Of a DNA stretch of 64,000 nucleotides, positions 12,875 to 32,055 are shown one piece after another (within the stretch, counting starts at the first letter, position 1; each line of letters starts with the position of its first letter). Position numbers and translations under genes: made by a program. The DNA comes from Xiphophorus maculatus (Eukaryota > Chordata > Actinopteri > Cyprinodontiformes > Poeciliidae). Under the pieces are notes generated by a model that saw nothing but the letters and a program-made list of their open reading frames with translations, was not told where the DNA came from and did not search any database. The stretch covers positions 5,742,501-5,806,500 of the forward strand of contig NC_036455.1 of NCBI RefSeq assembly GCF_002775205.1, in the 5' to 3' direction.

Positions 12875-13182
12875 ATGTTAACGAGTGTGACGCGCATGCG
12901 CCATGAGGGATAAAAATATGACGCCGCTTCTACGTGAGCGTTTAGATAAAAGATGCGGCTAGCACCGGGCCGCAGGGAGACGCGGAGCAGTCGGTCTGAC
13001 ACTCAGGAACTTTGGGACCTGGATGAAAAAGGATATTTTCTGATTTCCTAACACGGAATCCGAGAGGACGCCCAGGCTTGTGACTGAAACTTTTACGGAT
13101 CCAACTGAAACCGTGTCGGTGTTTATCGAGGCCTAGTTTGGCGTCGTGTACTTGACCTACGAGTAGGCCTCAGTGATGGCAG
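12875..13182 (+). promoter_or_regulatory. CpG-rich promoter and candidate first exon
   Basis: After a long AT-rich spacer the sequence becomes CpG-rich (gacgcgcatgcgccatga, gacgccgcttctacgtgagc, gggagacgcggag). It ends in cctcagtgATGGCAG followed by the strong donor GTAGGC at 13183. The ATG has purine at -3 and G at +4. This looks like the 5' end of a plus-strand transcription unit between utp23 and rad21. Confidence 0.5.
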
Positions 13183-16100
13183 GTAGGCCGCGGGAGAGCC
13201 GCGTTTGAAATCGCTGCGTTGGTTATTCGGCAAGTTATTTTTCGGAAACCTTTATTCTAAGTTGTTTGTCTTTTTCCACCAATGACGTTAGTGAAGCCAT
13301 TTTTTTGTGTCTAAACAGAGCAGCACACAAGGAGAGACCCGACCACGGCCTCTCAGCGGCGGTTTGTTTGGTTGCTGGCGTCCCTGAAACACCTGAGGCG
13401 ATATAATGGCGTCTGGAGTGAGCAGTTGATCGATTGTGGATCCCCTTCAATCAAGCTGAGGATCCCCTTCAATCAAGCTGAGGATCCCCTTCAATCAAGC
13501 TGAGGATCCCCTTCAATCAAGCTGAGGATCCCCTTCAATCAAGCTGAGGATCCCCTTCAATCAAGCTGAGGATCCCCTTCAATCAAGCTGAGGATCCCCT
13601 TCAATCAAGCTGAGGATCCCCTTCAGTCAAGCTGAGGATCCCCTTCAGTCAAGCTGAGGATCCCCTTCAGTCAAGCTGAGGATCCCCTTCAGTCAAGCTG
13701 AGGATCCCCTTCAATCAAGCTGAGGATCCCCTTCAGTCAAGCTGAGGATCCCCTTCAGTCAAGCTGAGGATCCCCTTCAGTCAAGCTGAGGATCCCCTTC
13801 AGTCAAGCTGAGGAATCGCTACAAGGTGCCTGGCGGATCCGCCCAACCCATCAAAGGTTTGTTAAGTCAAAGAACTGTTCCAATGGCGGGTCCAGAAGAC
13901 AACTCAGGGTAGGAGCTGTTGCGGGTTTTGCTACGCTATGCTGCTGATGCTAACGCTGTTGAAGGCCAACGCTAGGCCTCTCGATGTGCTGGTTTGGTTT
14001 GATTCTCTGCTGAGAGTCAATAGCTAAGAAGGATTCTGCTGTTGTAAATCCTTCTGTCTTTGGGTTTTTAAGTGTTTGAAACAGTTGCTGATATTTAGAA
14101 TCTGAAGTTCCTGGCTTAAAGTCAGTTGTGATGTGAAAGAGAGGCTGTAGGGAGCGATTTCAGCTTAGGGTTTCTAAATAGCTCTATAATAAACCTTGAT
14201 AACATACCTATTTAGTACAAATATAATGTGGCTATGTTCACATTAGTATAGCTGCATTAAGATATTTATCTTTCCAATGAATATCAAATATGTTTTTGAG
14301 TGAAGATTAGGTCTTTATCTTTCAACATGCATACATTTACTATTTGAAATTTAGGGTCCATACTTTAATAATTCAACAACTCAAACAAATTTAATTTACG
14401 TTCAATTTAAACGTGAAAACCGATTAATTTTTGCGCCTCGTGCAATTTCGTCGTGGGATTTCATTTCTTCTGGATGACAACGGAGAGACCTCCTGGAGCT
14501 GCAGGCCGGAGGACACAGAGGTAATGTTCACACTGTAACCCACCACCTTTTATTTACAGGTTTTCAGCTGACCTCCATGTTTTCCTTCCGGAGAGGATCA
14601 ACTGGGACCCGTCCTTCAGTGTTTGTTTTTAACCCATTTTCTCTCCTAGACTAAGCAACTGCTGACCTGTTTTTTTATTTTTTTTCCCCAAGTAACTTTT
14701 TTTTTTTCTCAGATGAAGCCACCACAGGAGCTTCTACTACAACTAACTCCCCTTTCTCCTATAGAAACACTCCTGGAGCAGCTCTTTTTCTTTTTCTGTC
14801 TCTCTCTTTATTCTGTCCTTTCAAATCCCCCGGGGGTAGTGACAGATGGCCTTTCATACAGAGCCAACTTCTGGTTCTGCTGGAGGGTTCTTCCTGTTAA
14901 AGGGAAGTTTATCCTCTCCACTGTCACTACATGCATCCTAAATATGAGGCATTGATTTAGCTTACTTAACTGTTAACCAATTAAAATAGTTGGTGCAGTG
15001 TTGGCCTCATTTTGGAAAATCTTCCTGTTAAAGGGAAGCTTTTTTTCTCCACAGTCACCACAGCAAGGCATCCTCAGTAGGAGGCCTTGCTTAAGCTTAC
15101 TTGACTTTTAATGAATTTAAATAATTGGTGCAGTGTTTAATTATTATAAATTTTTTTTGGAAGGTCTTCCTGTTAAAGGGATGTCTTTTCTCTCCACTGT
15201 CACCAGATGGATATTCAGTACAAGTCATTGCTTTAGCTTAACTATTAACCAATTTAAATAACGGATCTAGTGTCGACCTTATTTTGGAAAGTCTTCCTGT
15301 TAAAGGAAAGTTTTTCCTTTCTTGTTACCATGTGGATCCTCTGTAGGAGATATTGCTTAAGCTTATTTATAATGAATTTATATACTTGGTGCAGTGCTAT
15401 TTTTTTGGGAAAGTCTTCCTGTTAAAGGGAAGTCTTTCCTCTCCTCTGCCACCAGGTGGAAATTCAGTACAAGTCATTGCTTTAGCTTAACTATTAACTA
15501 ATTTAAATAATTAGTCTAGTGTCAACCTTATTTTTGGAAAGTCTTCCTGTTAGAGGGCAGTTTTTCCATTCTTACTACATGGATTCTCAGTAGGAGGCAC
15601 TGCTTAAGCTTATTTATAATTAATTTACTTAGTAGGTGCAGTGTTAGTTTTTCTGGAAGTCTTCCTGTTAAAGGGAAGTTTTTATTTTTGGAAAGTCTTC
15701 CTGTTAAAGGGAAGTTTTCCCTCTCCACCGTCACCACATGTATCCTCAACATGAGGCATTGCTTAAGCTTTCATAACTTTTAGCCAATGTTTGATAACCG
15801 GTTTTATTTTTTATTTTTTGGAAAGTCTTCCTGTTAAAGGGAAGCTTTTCCTTTCTACTGTCACAGCATGCATGTTCATTATGAGGCATTGCCTAATCTT
15901 ACTTGTATAACTTGACAAATTTAAATTGGTGCAGTGTTAACTTCTTCTGGAAAGTCTTCCTGTTAAAGGGAAGTTTTTCCTCTCCACTGTCACCAGATGG
16001 GATCCTCAGTACAATTCATTGCTCTAGCTTAACTTTTAACCAATTTAAATAATTGGTGCAGTATTAACCTTATTTTGAAAGTATTCCTGTCAAAGGGAAG

Positions 16101-19100
16101 TCTTTTTGGAAAGTCTTATCATGTGAATCCTCAGTAGGAGGCATTGTTTAAGCTTACTTACTTGGTGCATTGTTCACTTCTTTTAATTTTTTTTGGTAAG
16201 TCTTCCTGTTAAAGGGAAGTTTTTCCTATCTGCTGTTACGGCATACATCTTCAGTATGAGTCTGCTTCAGCTTACATAACTTTTAATCAATGTTTGATAA
16301 CTGCAGTTTTTTTTTTCTTTTTGGGAAGTCTTATTGTTCAAGGGAAGTTTTTTCTCCCCTGTCACCACCTACATCCTCAGTGTCTATGGTGGTGAATGAT
16401 AGTTTTGAGCTCATGGTAGAGAATTTAAGGCCTTGTCAACACCACATGGTATATGGACCGGGAAGTTGTGGTATATGGACCAGGAAGCTGTGGTATATGG
16501 ACATGGTATATGGACTGGGAAGATATGGAAGCCAATCAACAGTTTTTTTTTTAAAGATTTAACGACAACTCTAAAGACACCAAATGGCCTCGGACTGTGA
16601 ATGGTAAGAGTTTGAATACAACTGCAGGAAATGTGTTTTGCTACTTCCGGTAGCCACTCCTCAAGGCTACGAAGTCATCGGATGAGTTCAAAGAATTGAG
16701 TAACAAACGAGTACAACGAAGAGGTTGTTCCATTTCATGCACATTGCTCCACACAAGAAAACACGGTAGGTTATTTGTAATGTAGGAGTTTTGATCTTGG
16801 TTACAAACGGGTAACAAAGATCCTTTTAGTTACTCTTGTGTGTTTGGTGTTTCAGCGGTGTTTGTTTTCACACACAGTTCGATTGGGTTTGTGCAAAAAC
16901 GAACCCTACTGACGGGTAAGGCGCTAATTGCCCTGCGGTCGGGTTTGTGCGAATACGAACCCTACCGACGGGTAAGGCGCTAATTGCCCTTCGGTCGGGT
17001 TTGTGCGATTACGAACCCTACCGACGGGTAAGGCGCTAATTGCCCTTCGGTCGGGTATGTGCGAATACGAACCCTACCGACGGGTGAGGCGCTAATTGCC
17101 CTTCGGTCGGGTTTGTGAGAATACGAACCCTACCGACGGGTAAGGCGCTAATTGCCCTTCGGTCGGGTTTGTGCGAATACGAATCCTACCGATGGGTGAG
17201 GCGCTAATTGCCCTTCGGTCGGGTTTGTGCGAATACGAACCCTACCGACGGGTGAGGCGCTAATTGCCCTTCGGTCGGGTTTGTGCGAATACGAACCGTA
17301 CTGACGGGTAAGGCTCTAATTGCCCTTCAGTCGGGTTTGTGCGAATACGCACCCTCCCGACGGGTAAAAGTGTGAAAACTAATCAACCAAACTTGGATTC
17401 TTTAGTCAAATATGTGTATGGAATCCATTATAAAGATAACTAAGAAGGTAATTTAAGAGATCTGTCTTTTTGAAAAGTGATGATTTCAGAGTTGTTGGTG
17501 TTTGACCTTAAACCTGCACCCGTCTCGTTGTCTTTCTGTCCTGTTGTCCTTTTGTCCTGTTCTTCTGTCCTGTTGTCCTTCAGGAATCCTCCTGGATCAT
17601 CTTGATCTCGCCCTTCATCGCCCCACTAAAAACTGGATAAGTCTTCAGTCTGGTATTTTGGCCTCATCTAGCCATTGTTTTTTTTTTGTTGTTTTTTTCA
17701 ATGGACAATTTTGTTTAGAGACTTCATAATTCATTTTGTTTTATTTATGCTAGATATGTAAGATGTCTTCCAATTTCAGTGTTAAATGTTGGAATTGAAT
17801 GCATGTTGTTTTTTGAGAATGTGTTCTTGCATCATTTTAGTGTTACCATGGTTATAGCATTTATTGTGAGAAGACTTAGACTGGTTTATTTGTGATTTGT
17901 CTGTATTTATGCTGCTGTTTGTCATTTTCTGTTTGTACTACATAATTTATTTCAACTGCTTTTATTTTCTCAGTTGTTTTTCTCTCCACAGAAGCTACAC
18001 CAGGTCTGGCGTTGACTAGCTGTGGTTGCTTCCTGGAAAAGGGCATCGGCTGACATGATGCTGCCATCACCTAACCGGTCTCCCTCTCCTTTTCATTTCC
18101 ACGAACATGGAAAATTCTCCTGATCAGTTGACCTGATGTTGTGTCTCTGCTCTGTCTTCTCTCAGGTCCAGTTGGTCCTGGCAGATGGCTGTTGGTACTG
18201 AGCCCGGTTCTGGTTCTGCTGTTGGTTTGCTCCTGGTAGGGGGGGAGTTTTTCTTCTCCCCTGCCACTACATGCATGCTCTGTAGGAGGGACTGCTGTAA
18301 AGTCAACAACTCAACACAAGCGATTTGCTGTTGCCCCCTGCTGGTCAGGGGGAGTTAATGCTGTAAGTAATGATTCCATACAATCTGCTGGGTTTTGTTT
18401 GGTACAAACTTTTTAAACTACTTTAATCAACTGAGCTTATTGTACTAGCAATTGGAGTACATGTGATTGAACTAAAATTACTTTACAGTGCCTTCAGATG
18501 ACATTTGTTGTGAATTGACAATATATAAAATTGAACTTTCAAACTAACAAATAAGCCCCACCAATAAACAATATAAAAAAGCAACAAACAAAAACCTCAA
18601 TAACCAATACAAGAAAGTTCAAAACCCCCAAAATAGATAAAAAGTTCAAAACCCCAAAAGTAGATATCAAAACGTTCAAAACTTATTATAACGTTAATTC
18701 ACATCAATGTTGTTGTCAAGGCATTTTACAAAAGGTAATTTCAATTTAGTCAGATTACTATTGATCGAAGTTATCAATTCATTAGGTTCATTTAATTTTA
18801 AAGTAGTTTAAAAAGTTTGTACCAAACGAAACCCAGCAGATTGTATGGAGTCATTACTTACAGCATTAACTCCCCCTGACCAGCAGGGGGCAACAGCAAA
18901 TCGCTTGTGTTGAGTCGTTGACTTTACAGCAGTCCCTCCTACAGAGCATGCATGCAGCAACAGGGGAGAAGAAGAACTCCCCCCTACCAGGAGCAAACTA
19001 ACAGCAGAACCAGAACTGGGCTCAGTACCAGCAGCCATCTGCCAGGACCAACTGGACCTGAGAGAAGACAGAGCAGAGACACAACATCAGGTCAACTAAT

Positions 19101-21082
19101 CCAGGAGAACTTTCCATGTTAGTGGAAATGAAAAGGAGAGGGAGACCGGTTAGGTGATGGCAGCATCATGTCAGTCGATGCCCTTTTCCAGGAAGCAACC
19201 ACAGCTAGTCAACGCCAGACCAGATGTAGCTTCTGTGGAGAGAAAAACAACTGAGAAAACAAAGAGCTTAGTTTCTAGCTAAATTTTTTAGTTAGAAAAA
19301 TTTGTGTTCCTAACTGAACTTCACGTTTAGTTAGAAACACCAGAGCGCCACCTTCTGGCCTCTCTCCAGATCAGTTCAGGTCAGAGAATGGAACTGTTTC
19401 TGTCTTTGTTTTTCCCCTCCGTGGACTGCCACCTTATCGTGGTGGAGGGGTTTGAGTGTCCCAGTGATCCTAGGAGCTGTCGGAGGCTTCATGCCTCTAT
19501 TTGGGTCGGGTCTGCCGGGGCAAACGGGTCCTAGGTGAGGGATCGGACCAAGAGCAGCCCAAAGATCACTTAGAAATATAAACACAGAACGTTCCTATTT
19601 AGAGATGACAACATAGACGGGGTTCCCCTTACAACCAGAGCTATAGACAGAAGTTAGAGTTTCTCTGTGTTTTATCAGCCTGGTGGGCCACCAGGCTTTA
19701 TTTTCCCGCCACCAAGCTATGAATTATTATTTTAAATGGGAATTTTTCTCCACCAACATTTTTAATCTGATGGTAAGATTAAAGTAAAGGTTTATAGTTG
19801 AGACATTGAACTGACTGAGGAGTTGTGAGCCAGTTGTGCCGTCCCATCAGTTGGCTTCACACGCTGTAATTTCTGAGTTTTGATGCCTGATCCTGCACCT
19901 CAGACTTTCTGTAACTGGACATTTTTTTAACCCAAACACGCTGATGGATGAGCCCAGCAGCTCTTCCACCGGGCTCAGCAGGTTTTCTGGAGGAAACCCT
20001 GACAGCTTTCCCAGGTGACGCTTCCTGATTGTTCTCCATTTTGACTTGAAACTTTCTTACCAATCTTTCTTAAGAGATGCTGCAGGTATTTTGCTGTTTA
20101 TTTAAAAGTGAGTTTTTGAGAAGTGATTTCATTCTCGAGTCGTTAAAGGGTTTGACTTGGAACCTGCACCTGTCCTGTTGTCGCCTTCTCCTCCTCAATT
20201 CCATTTGCATGATTTGTTTCTCTGTTTCTTCCACTAGATGAATAAAGTCTTCAGTCTGGAGTTTTGTAAACAAAAATGTTATTAAAAAAAAGGTTTAGTT
20301 GAAACCAGAAACTTCATAATTCCTTTTATTTTGTAGTTTAGGATATTTTAAATGTCTTCCAGTTCCAGTGTTAAATATTCATTAGAATTTTAAAGTTTAA
20401 GAATGAAGAGGACTTCTTCCCTTTGGTTCTCCACTTAGCAGCTTCTTTCTTCTCAGTTGGGTTTTTAAAGTTTATTGATCTTAGAGAATGTGTTCTTGCA
20501 GTATTATGCTATAGCCATTGTACTAGATGAAAATGGTCTCATTAACGTTTATGGCAGTAACTTCTTGGACAATTTATCATCCGCCAAAACTTACTGTGAC
20601 AGTCGACTTAAATTTTGCCAGACAATAAATTGTCCCAGAAGTTATTACCATAAACAATTTTATTGTTTTCAAACCATTGTCAACTAATATAGTAGCTATG
20701 GCATAATGATTCAGAAACACATTCTCAAAGATCAATAAACTTAAAATTCTAATGAACATTTGATACTAGAACCGGAAGATATTTTAAATGCCCAAAATAA
20801 ATTTAAGTGTCTTCTTCCTGTTAGGACCAGAAGAAGAAGAGAACTTCTTCCCTTCATTCCTCCATTCAGCAGCTTCTTTCTTCTCAGTTGGGTTTTTATT
20901 TTAAATGTTGACGAAAATAATTCAAAAATAAAATAACAATTATGTTTCTCCTCTTTATTTGTGTCTGAGCAGTGGGAGAGTTTCATCAGGTGTCCCACAG
21001 CAGCTTGATGGACTCGGACTCCGCTACCGTCAGTGGTGAGCCCAACGGGTCGGCGGTGTGTCGCTACGACTCGCTCATCTGA
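13176..21082 (+). CDS. candidate spliced 38-aa microprotein, unrecognised
   Basis: A possible two-exon reading frame. Exon 1 is 13176-13182 (ATGGCAG, donor GTAGGC). Exon 2 is 20973-21082 after the acceptor tatttgtgtctgagcag. The join gives MAVGEFHQVSHSSLMDSDSA and continues through SGEPNGS to CRYDSLI and a TGA. An in-frame TGA lies directly before the acceptor, so the frame is open only if spliced. A canonical AATAAA follows at 21523-21528. There is no signal peptide, membrane segment or family I recognise; the middle is acidic and serine-rich. It could instead be the tail of a longer protein with exons I missed, or a long non-coding RNA. The 7.8-kb intron is almost entirely repeats. Confidence 0.3.
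13438..13814. repeat. 22-bp minisatellite, about 17 copies
   Basis: The unit gaggatccccttcaatcaagct is repeated head to tail with almost no divergence. One position is A in roughly the first eight units, then G in the next four, A once, then G to the end. Such homogeneity points to recent expansion or gene conversion. Confidence 0.97.
14880..16345. repeat. degenerate ~128-bp tandem array, about 13 units
   Basis: The core tcttcctgttaaagggaagt recurs near 14892, 15026, 15166, 15295, 15418, 15547, 15665, 15700, 15830, 15960, 16086, 16206 and 16332, usually 118-140 bp apart. It is followed by pyrimidine-rich cctctccactgtcacca and a cagtaggaggcattgctt-like segment. The inverted repeat at 17965-19260 contains a related core. 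The array appears to have grown from one dispersed fish repeat by unequal exchange. Confidence 0.9.
16885..17368. repeat. 56-bp tandem array, about 8.6 copies, hairpin-forming unit
   Basis: Each 56-bp unit reads gtttgtgcgaatacgaaccc, then taccgacgggtaaggcgcta, then attgcccttcggtcgg. Each unit holds complementary segments (ggtcgggtt with aaccctaccgac; ccgacggg with cccttcggtcgg), so either strand can fold into paired stems. The array is CpG-rich inside an AT-rich region. Confidence 0.95.
17965..19260. repeat. large inverted repeat, arms ~460 bp, spacer ~370 bp
   Basis: Left arm 17965-18426 matches the reverse complement of 18797-19260 almost throughout. Examples: ggtcctggcagatggctgtt pairs with cagccatctgccaggacc, and gtttggtacaaactttttaa pairs with the sequence at 18808. 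The spacer carries cagatgacatttgttgtgaa followed by ttgacaatatataaaattga, which resembles a common fish retroposon tail. Two head-to-head insertions or an inverted duplication would both explain it. Confidence 0.92.
20341..20902. repeat. palindrome with embedded direct repeat
   Basis: The left segments 20341-20398 and 20466-20600 pair with the reverse complement of 20605-20800; for example ttattgatcttagagaatgt pairs with acattctcaaagatcaataa. In addition, 20405-20466 (cttctttcttctcagttggg) recurs directly at 20838-20902. Parts of 17500-17830 are also repeated at 20150-20500. The right part abuts the candidate last exon at 20973. Confidence 0.8.
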
Positions 21083-21254
21083 GGCGCCATTGGTGGGGAG
21101 ATTTGAGATCAAACAGCCTGAAAACCGGCTTCACCTGTTGAGTTTGAGTCGCTACGTCACACACTGACCCGATGGACGCTGGAAGAGAGGAGACGCAGCG
21201 AGCGGATGAGGATTTAACTATACCGTCCTGATGAGAAGCTGCTTTCAGACCCAG

Positions 21255-21460
21255 ATGAACTCATCCATCCATTCCTGCTTCCCTTCATCCATCCTTGTTC
21301 CCTTTATCAATCCATCCATCCATCCCTGGTTCTCTTCATCTATCCTGGTTCCCTTCATCCATCCATCCCTGGTTCCCTTCATCCATCCATCCATCCCTGG
21401 TTCTCTTCATCCATCCTGGTTCTCTTCATCCATCCATCCATCCATCCATCCTGGTTCCCT
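21255..21460. repeat. (ATCC)n-rich simple repeat in candidate 3' UTR
   Basis: Blocks of catccatccatcc alternate with ctggttcccttcatcc, giving a compound imperfect array. It would lie in the 3' untranslated region of the candidate transcript. Confidence 0.9.
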
Positions 21461-21522
21461 TTATCCTGGGAATTACGTGACCATTTTGATTTCTTTACAG
21501 GGATGTTCTCACAATCTGTTAA

Positions 21523-21528
21523 AATAAA
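21523..21528 (+). terminator. candidate poly(A) signal of the 12.9-21.5 kb unit
   Basis: AATAAA within ttaaaataaaattaatg, about 440 bp after the candidate stop codon. Confidence 0.4.
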
Positions 21529-21549
21529 ATTAATGAAACCAGAAAATCC

Positions 21550-24169
21550 TGGGAGTTTGTCTTCGACATGAAGATTCCTTTGAGATGACAGAAAAAGAGA
21601 CTATTAAACATTGGGGACAACGTCATCCCCAATGTTTAGTTGTCCAGGATGATTAACGTCCCCAATTTATTTTGTCTCCATTGCTTAACATTGTCCTTGA
21701 TGTTTAAGGTTATAGCTGATGTTTACTGTGTCTTTAATGTTTTACTTTATCTCCAATGTTTAACGCAAAAGGAAACTTTTCTGGAGATAAAATTTGACAT
21801 CTGATGACCCTTGGTAATAATATAAAACACCAAGGATAATGTTAAGCATTATCTTTAATTAAATAAAAAATCGGGGACAACGTTAAATATCCTGGATATT
21901 AAATGCTAAACATCGTGGTTTCTAAATTGTCTTACGTTTTTCTAGATTTTTCTTGTCTTATGAATTAGTTTATAATAATTTTTTCTATGTAATATAGTTC
22001 ATTTGTTGGCACTTTAGCACAGTATGTTGAACAGGAACATGAATATTATAATATGGTTTTAATTACAATTTTTTTTATAATTAGGGCATTGTAAGTAAGT
22101 CATTAACTTTAGATAAAGGATAGGATTAAATAAGTGTTTTTCCTACTCCTTTTCAAACAGGAGTGGTAAGCTAATTATTTTGATCTTGGTTATGTATGCA
22201 TGATTTTTTTTTTTCTTACAAATTGCTTGATTTTAAAAACCTGTTTGAAATAAATAAAATATTTGTTGGTTTTAGCAGCACTTACAGTACAGTGCTGCTA
22301 AAAGTGAATAATTTGTTTGTGGCAAGTTGTAAATATTTATTTCGAAGCAGGTCAAAGAGAATTCAGTGCTGTTATTGTAATGGCTGTTAATTAATGGAGA
22401 TGCTCATTGTTGCTCTCAGATCTTGTCTGTCAAAAGTCGTCCTAAATAAAGAAACCTGGAAAACAACAGATTCAATACCCGTGTGCCAACTAGAGCATGT
22501 TGTTGGCGATGCAATGTATTAATGCACAAAAAAGAGCTTGCTGTGATATGGGTTTGTAGATGTCTGTGTTTAATTTAATTTAAATAAAAACCTGCTTCAC
22601 CCGTCTGATACTGTTTCATTCTTACAAATACCTCTGTATTTAGAATATTTTTTTAAAAGGTGGGATATTCTCATAAAAGCATTAGGGCAAACATCTGTGA
22701 TAGCTTTTCATTTTAGATGGATAGGATATTCTGATGAAAGAAGTGATATTTTTGTGTTTTTGTCATGTATATAAATTGTTCCTATGCTAAGCTAACTCCT
22801 AAGCTTCCACTTCAGTCTCGTCACACAAAGAATGTCATCCAACGACAATATTTAACATTAACAGAGCCTGCTGTGGTTTTTGGTTTGCAAACATGACGGT
22901 AGAAGTTTTAAGACGGGTAGCACAGACGGACAGACAGACACAGCCATCTATTTGTGCTTCGGTAGGAAAATCTGACGAGGTAGCACAGATGGTCAGAACA
23001 CCTGTTGGGTTTTCCAGACACCTAAAACATTAACTTATTGCCCCCAAAAATGGCACCATGTTATTTTTAAGTGATTGGGCTGCTTTTAAAAGTAGCTGAG
23101 ATCGAAATAGAAGTAAAACAATTTTAGTTTAGCATATTATCTCCCCTTTAAATGCCAGAATGATTGGACTACCCCAAATTAATGGTTAGGAAACTGGATT
23201 GATAGTGGAATAGTTCGTTCCATAAACCTTTTTAACTTTATATGTTCTAATATAAATCCATTTCTTTTCCACTCAGAGGACAAATTGGACTTTGTAATTT
23301 TTCACACTGTTCTTGTTTTTATTTTGAAAAAATTTTTTATTTTGTAGCTCATAAACTAGTCTGACTTAAAGACCTTCTAGACAACACCTGCAGCACTTTG
23401 ATTTGTCTTTGCATTTTTACAAAATGAAATTACAGATTTACATTTTAAAATACACAACATGTTCAGACATTGATATAGTGAGCTGGAGTGGAGGAAGTGC
23501 ATCTAAAAAACAGTAAATTATGCTGATTTAACTGAATGGGAAGCAGAAATTTGGTGATCTGCTTCATGGTCAAGTCACTAAATACCTGCTCCATTTTGTT
23601 TTCTTTTTAGAGTAAATATTAAACCTACTTTCACGTATAAAAGAAGTTATATCTTGCGTACAAACAACACTGCCTGATAATACAGCAGAACACTGAATTA
23701 GCAAGGCTGCTAAATTATCGTCCGTAGAAGGTAAAGGGATGAAACCCTAAAGCAGCACGAAATTCATTTCTGGAGACGGCATGCAGGTGTTCCAGTCAAG
23801 TCATGTTTTCATTACCCATAACAAAGTTTTGTTACTATTCTGTGGTATTCTGAAGACAAATACAAAACTTATGTGTACATTGCATTCTGTGCACACAGGA
23901 TTACAACAAATAGCAGTTTCTGACAGCTAGACGATCACAGACTGATGGTGAAGTGTGATAAGTTCAAAATAAGTTCATTTCAATATACTTTTCTGGTTTA
24001 TATATATATTTTTCAAAGCAAATACTCTTTGGATATTCTTTTTCACTTCTGCTTGCAGAAATTAAACATAAATAAAACAACAAATCAGTAAGACTGCAGT
24101 GAAATGAAAACAGACACGGCCGTCAAAGCAGAGTTTTTCTTTTTAAGTTGCTGCTCTGGAAGCCTCGTT
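21550..24169. other. rad21 3' flank, no gene seen
   Basis: AT-rich DNA. At 21605-21900 the words 'ccccaatgttta' and 'aacattgtcc' recur loosely in both orientations. I see no conserved coding exon. The proximal part (about 23.4-24.17 kb) probably includes the rad21 3' untranslated region. Confidence 0.5.

Positions 24170-32055
<7,886 letters not shown>

Noticed and set aside
13438-17368. CRISPR-like regular repeats
   Set aside because: The repeats are contiguous or lack unique spacers of constant length, no cas genes are present, and the genome is vertebrate. They are minisatellites.
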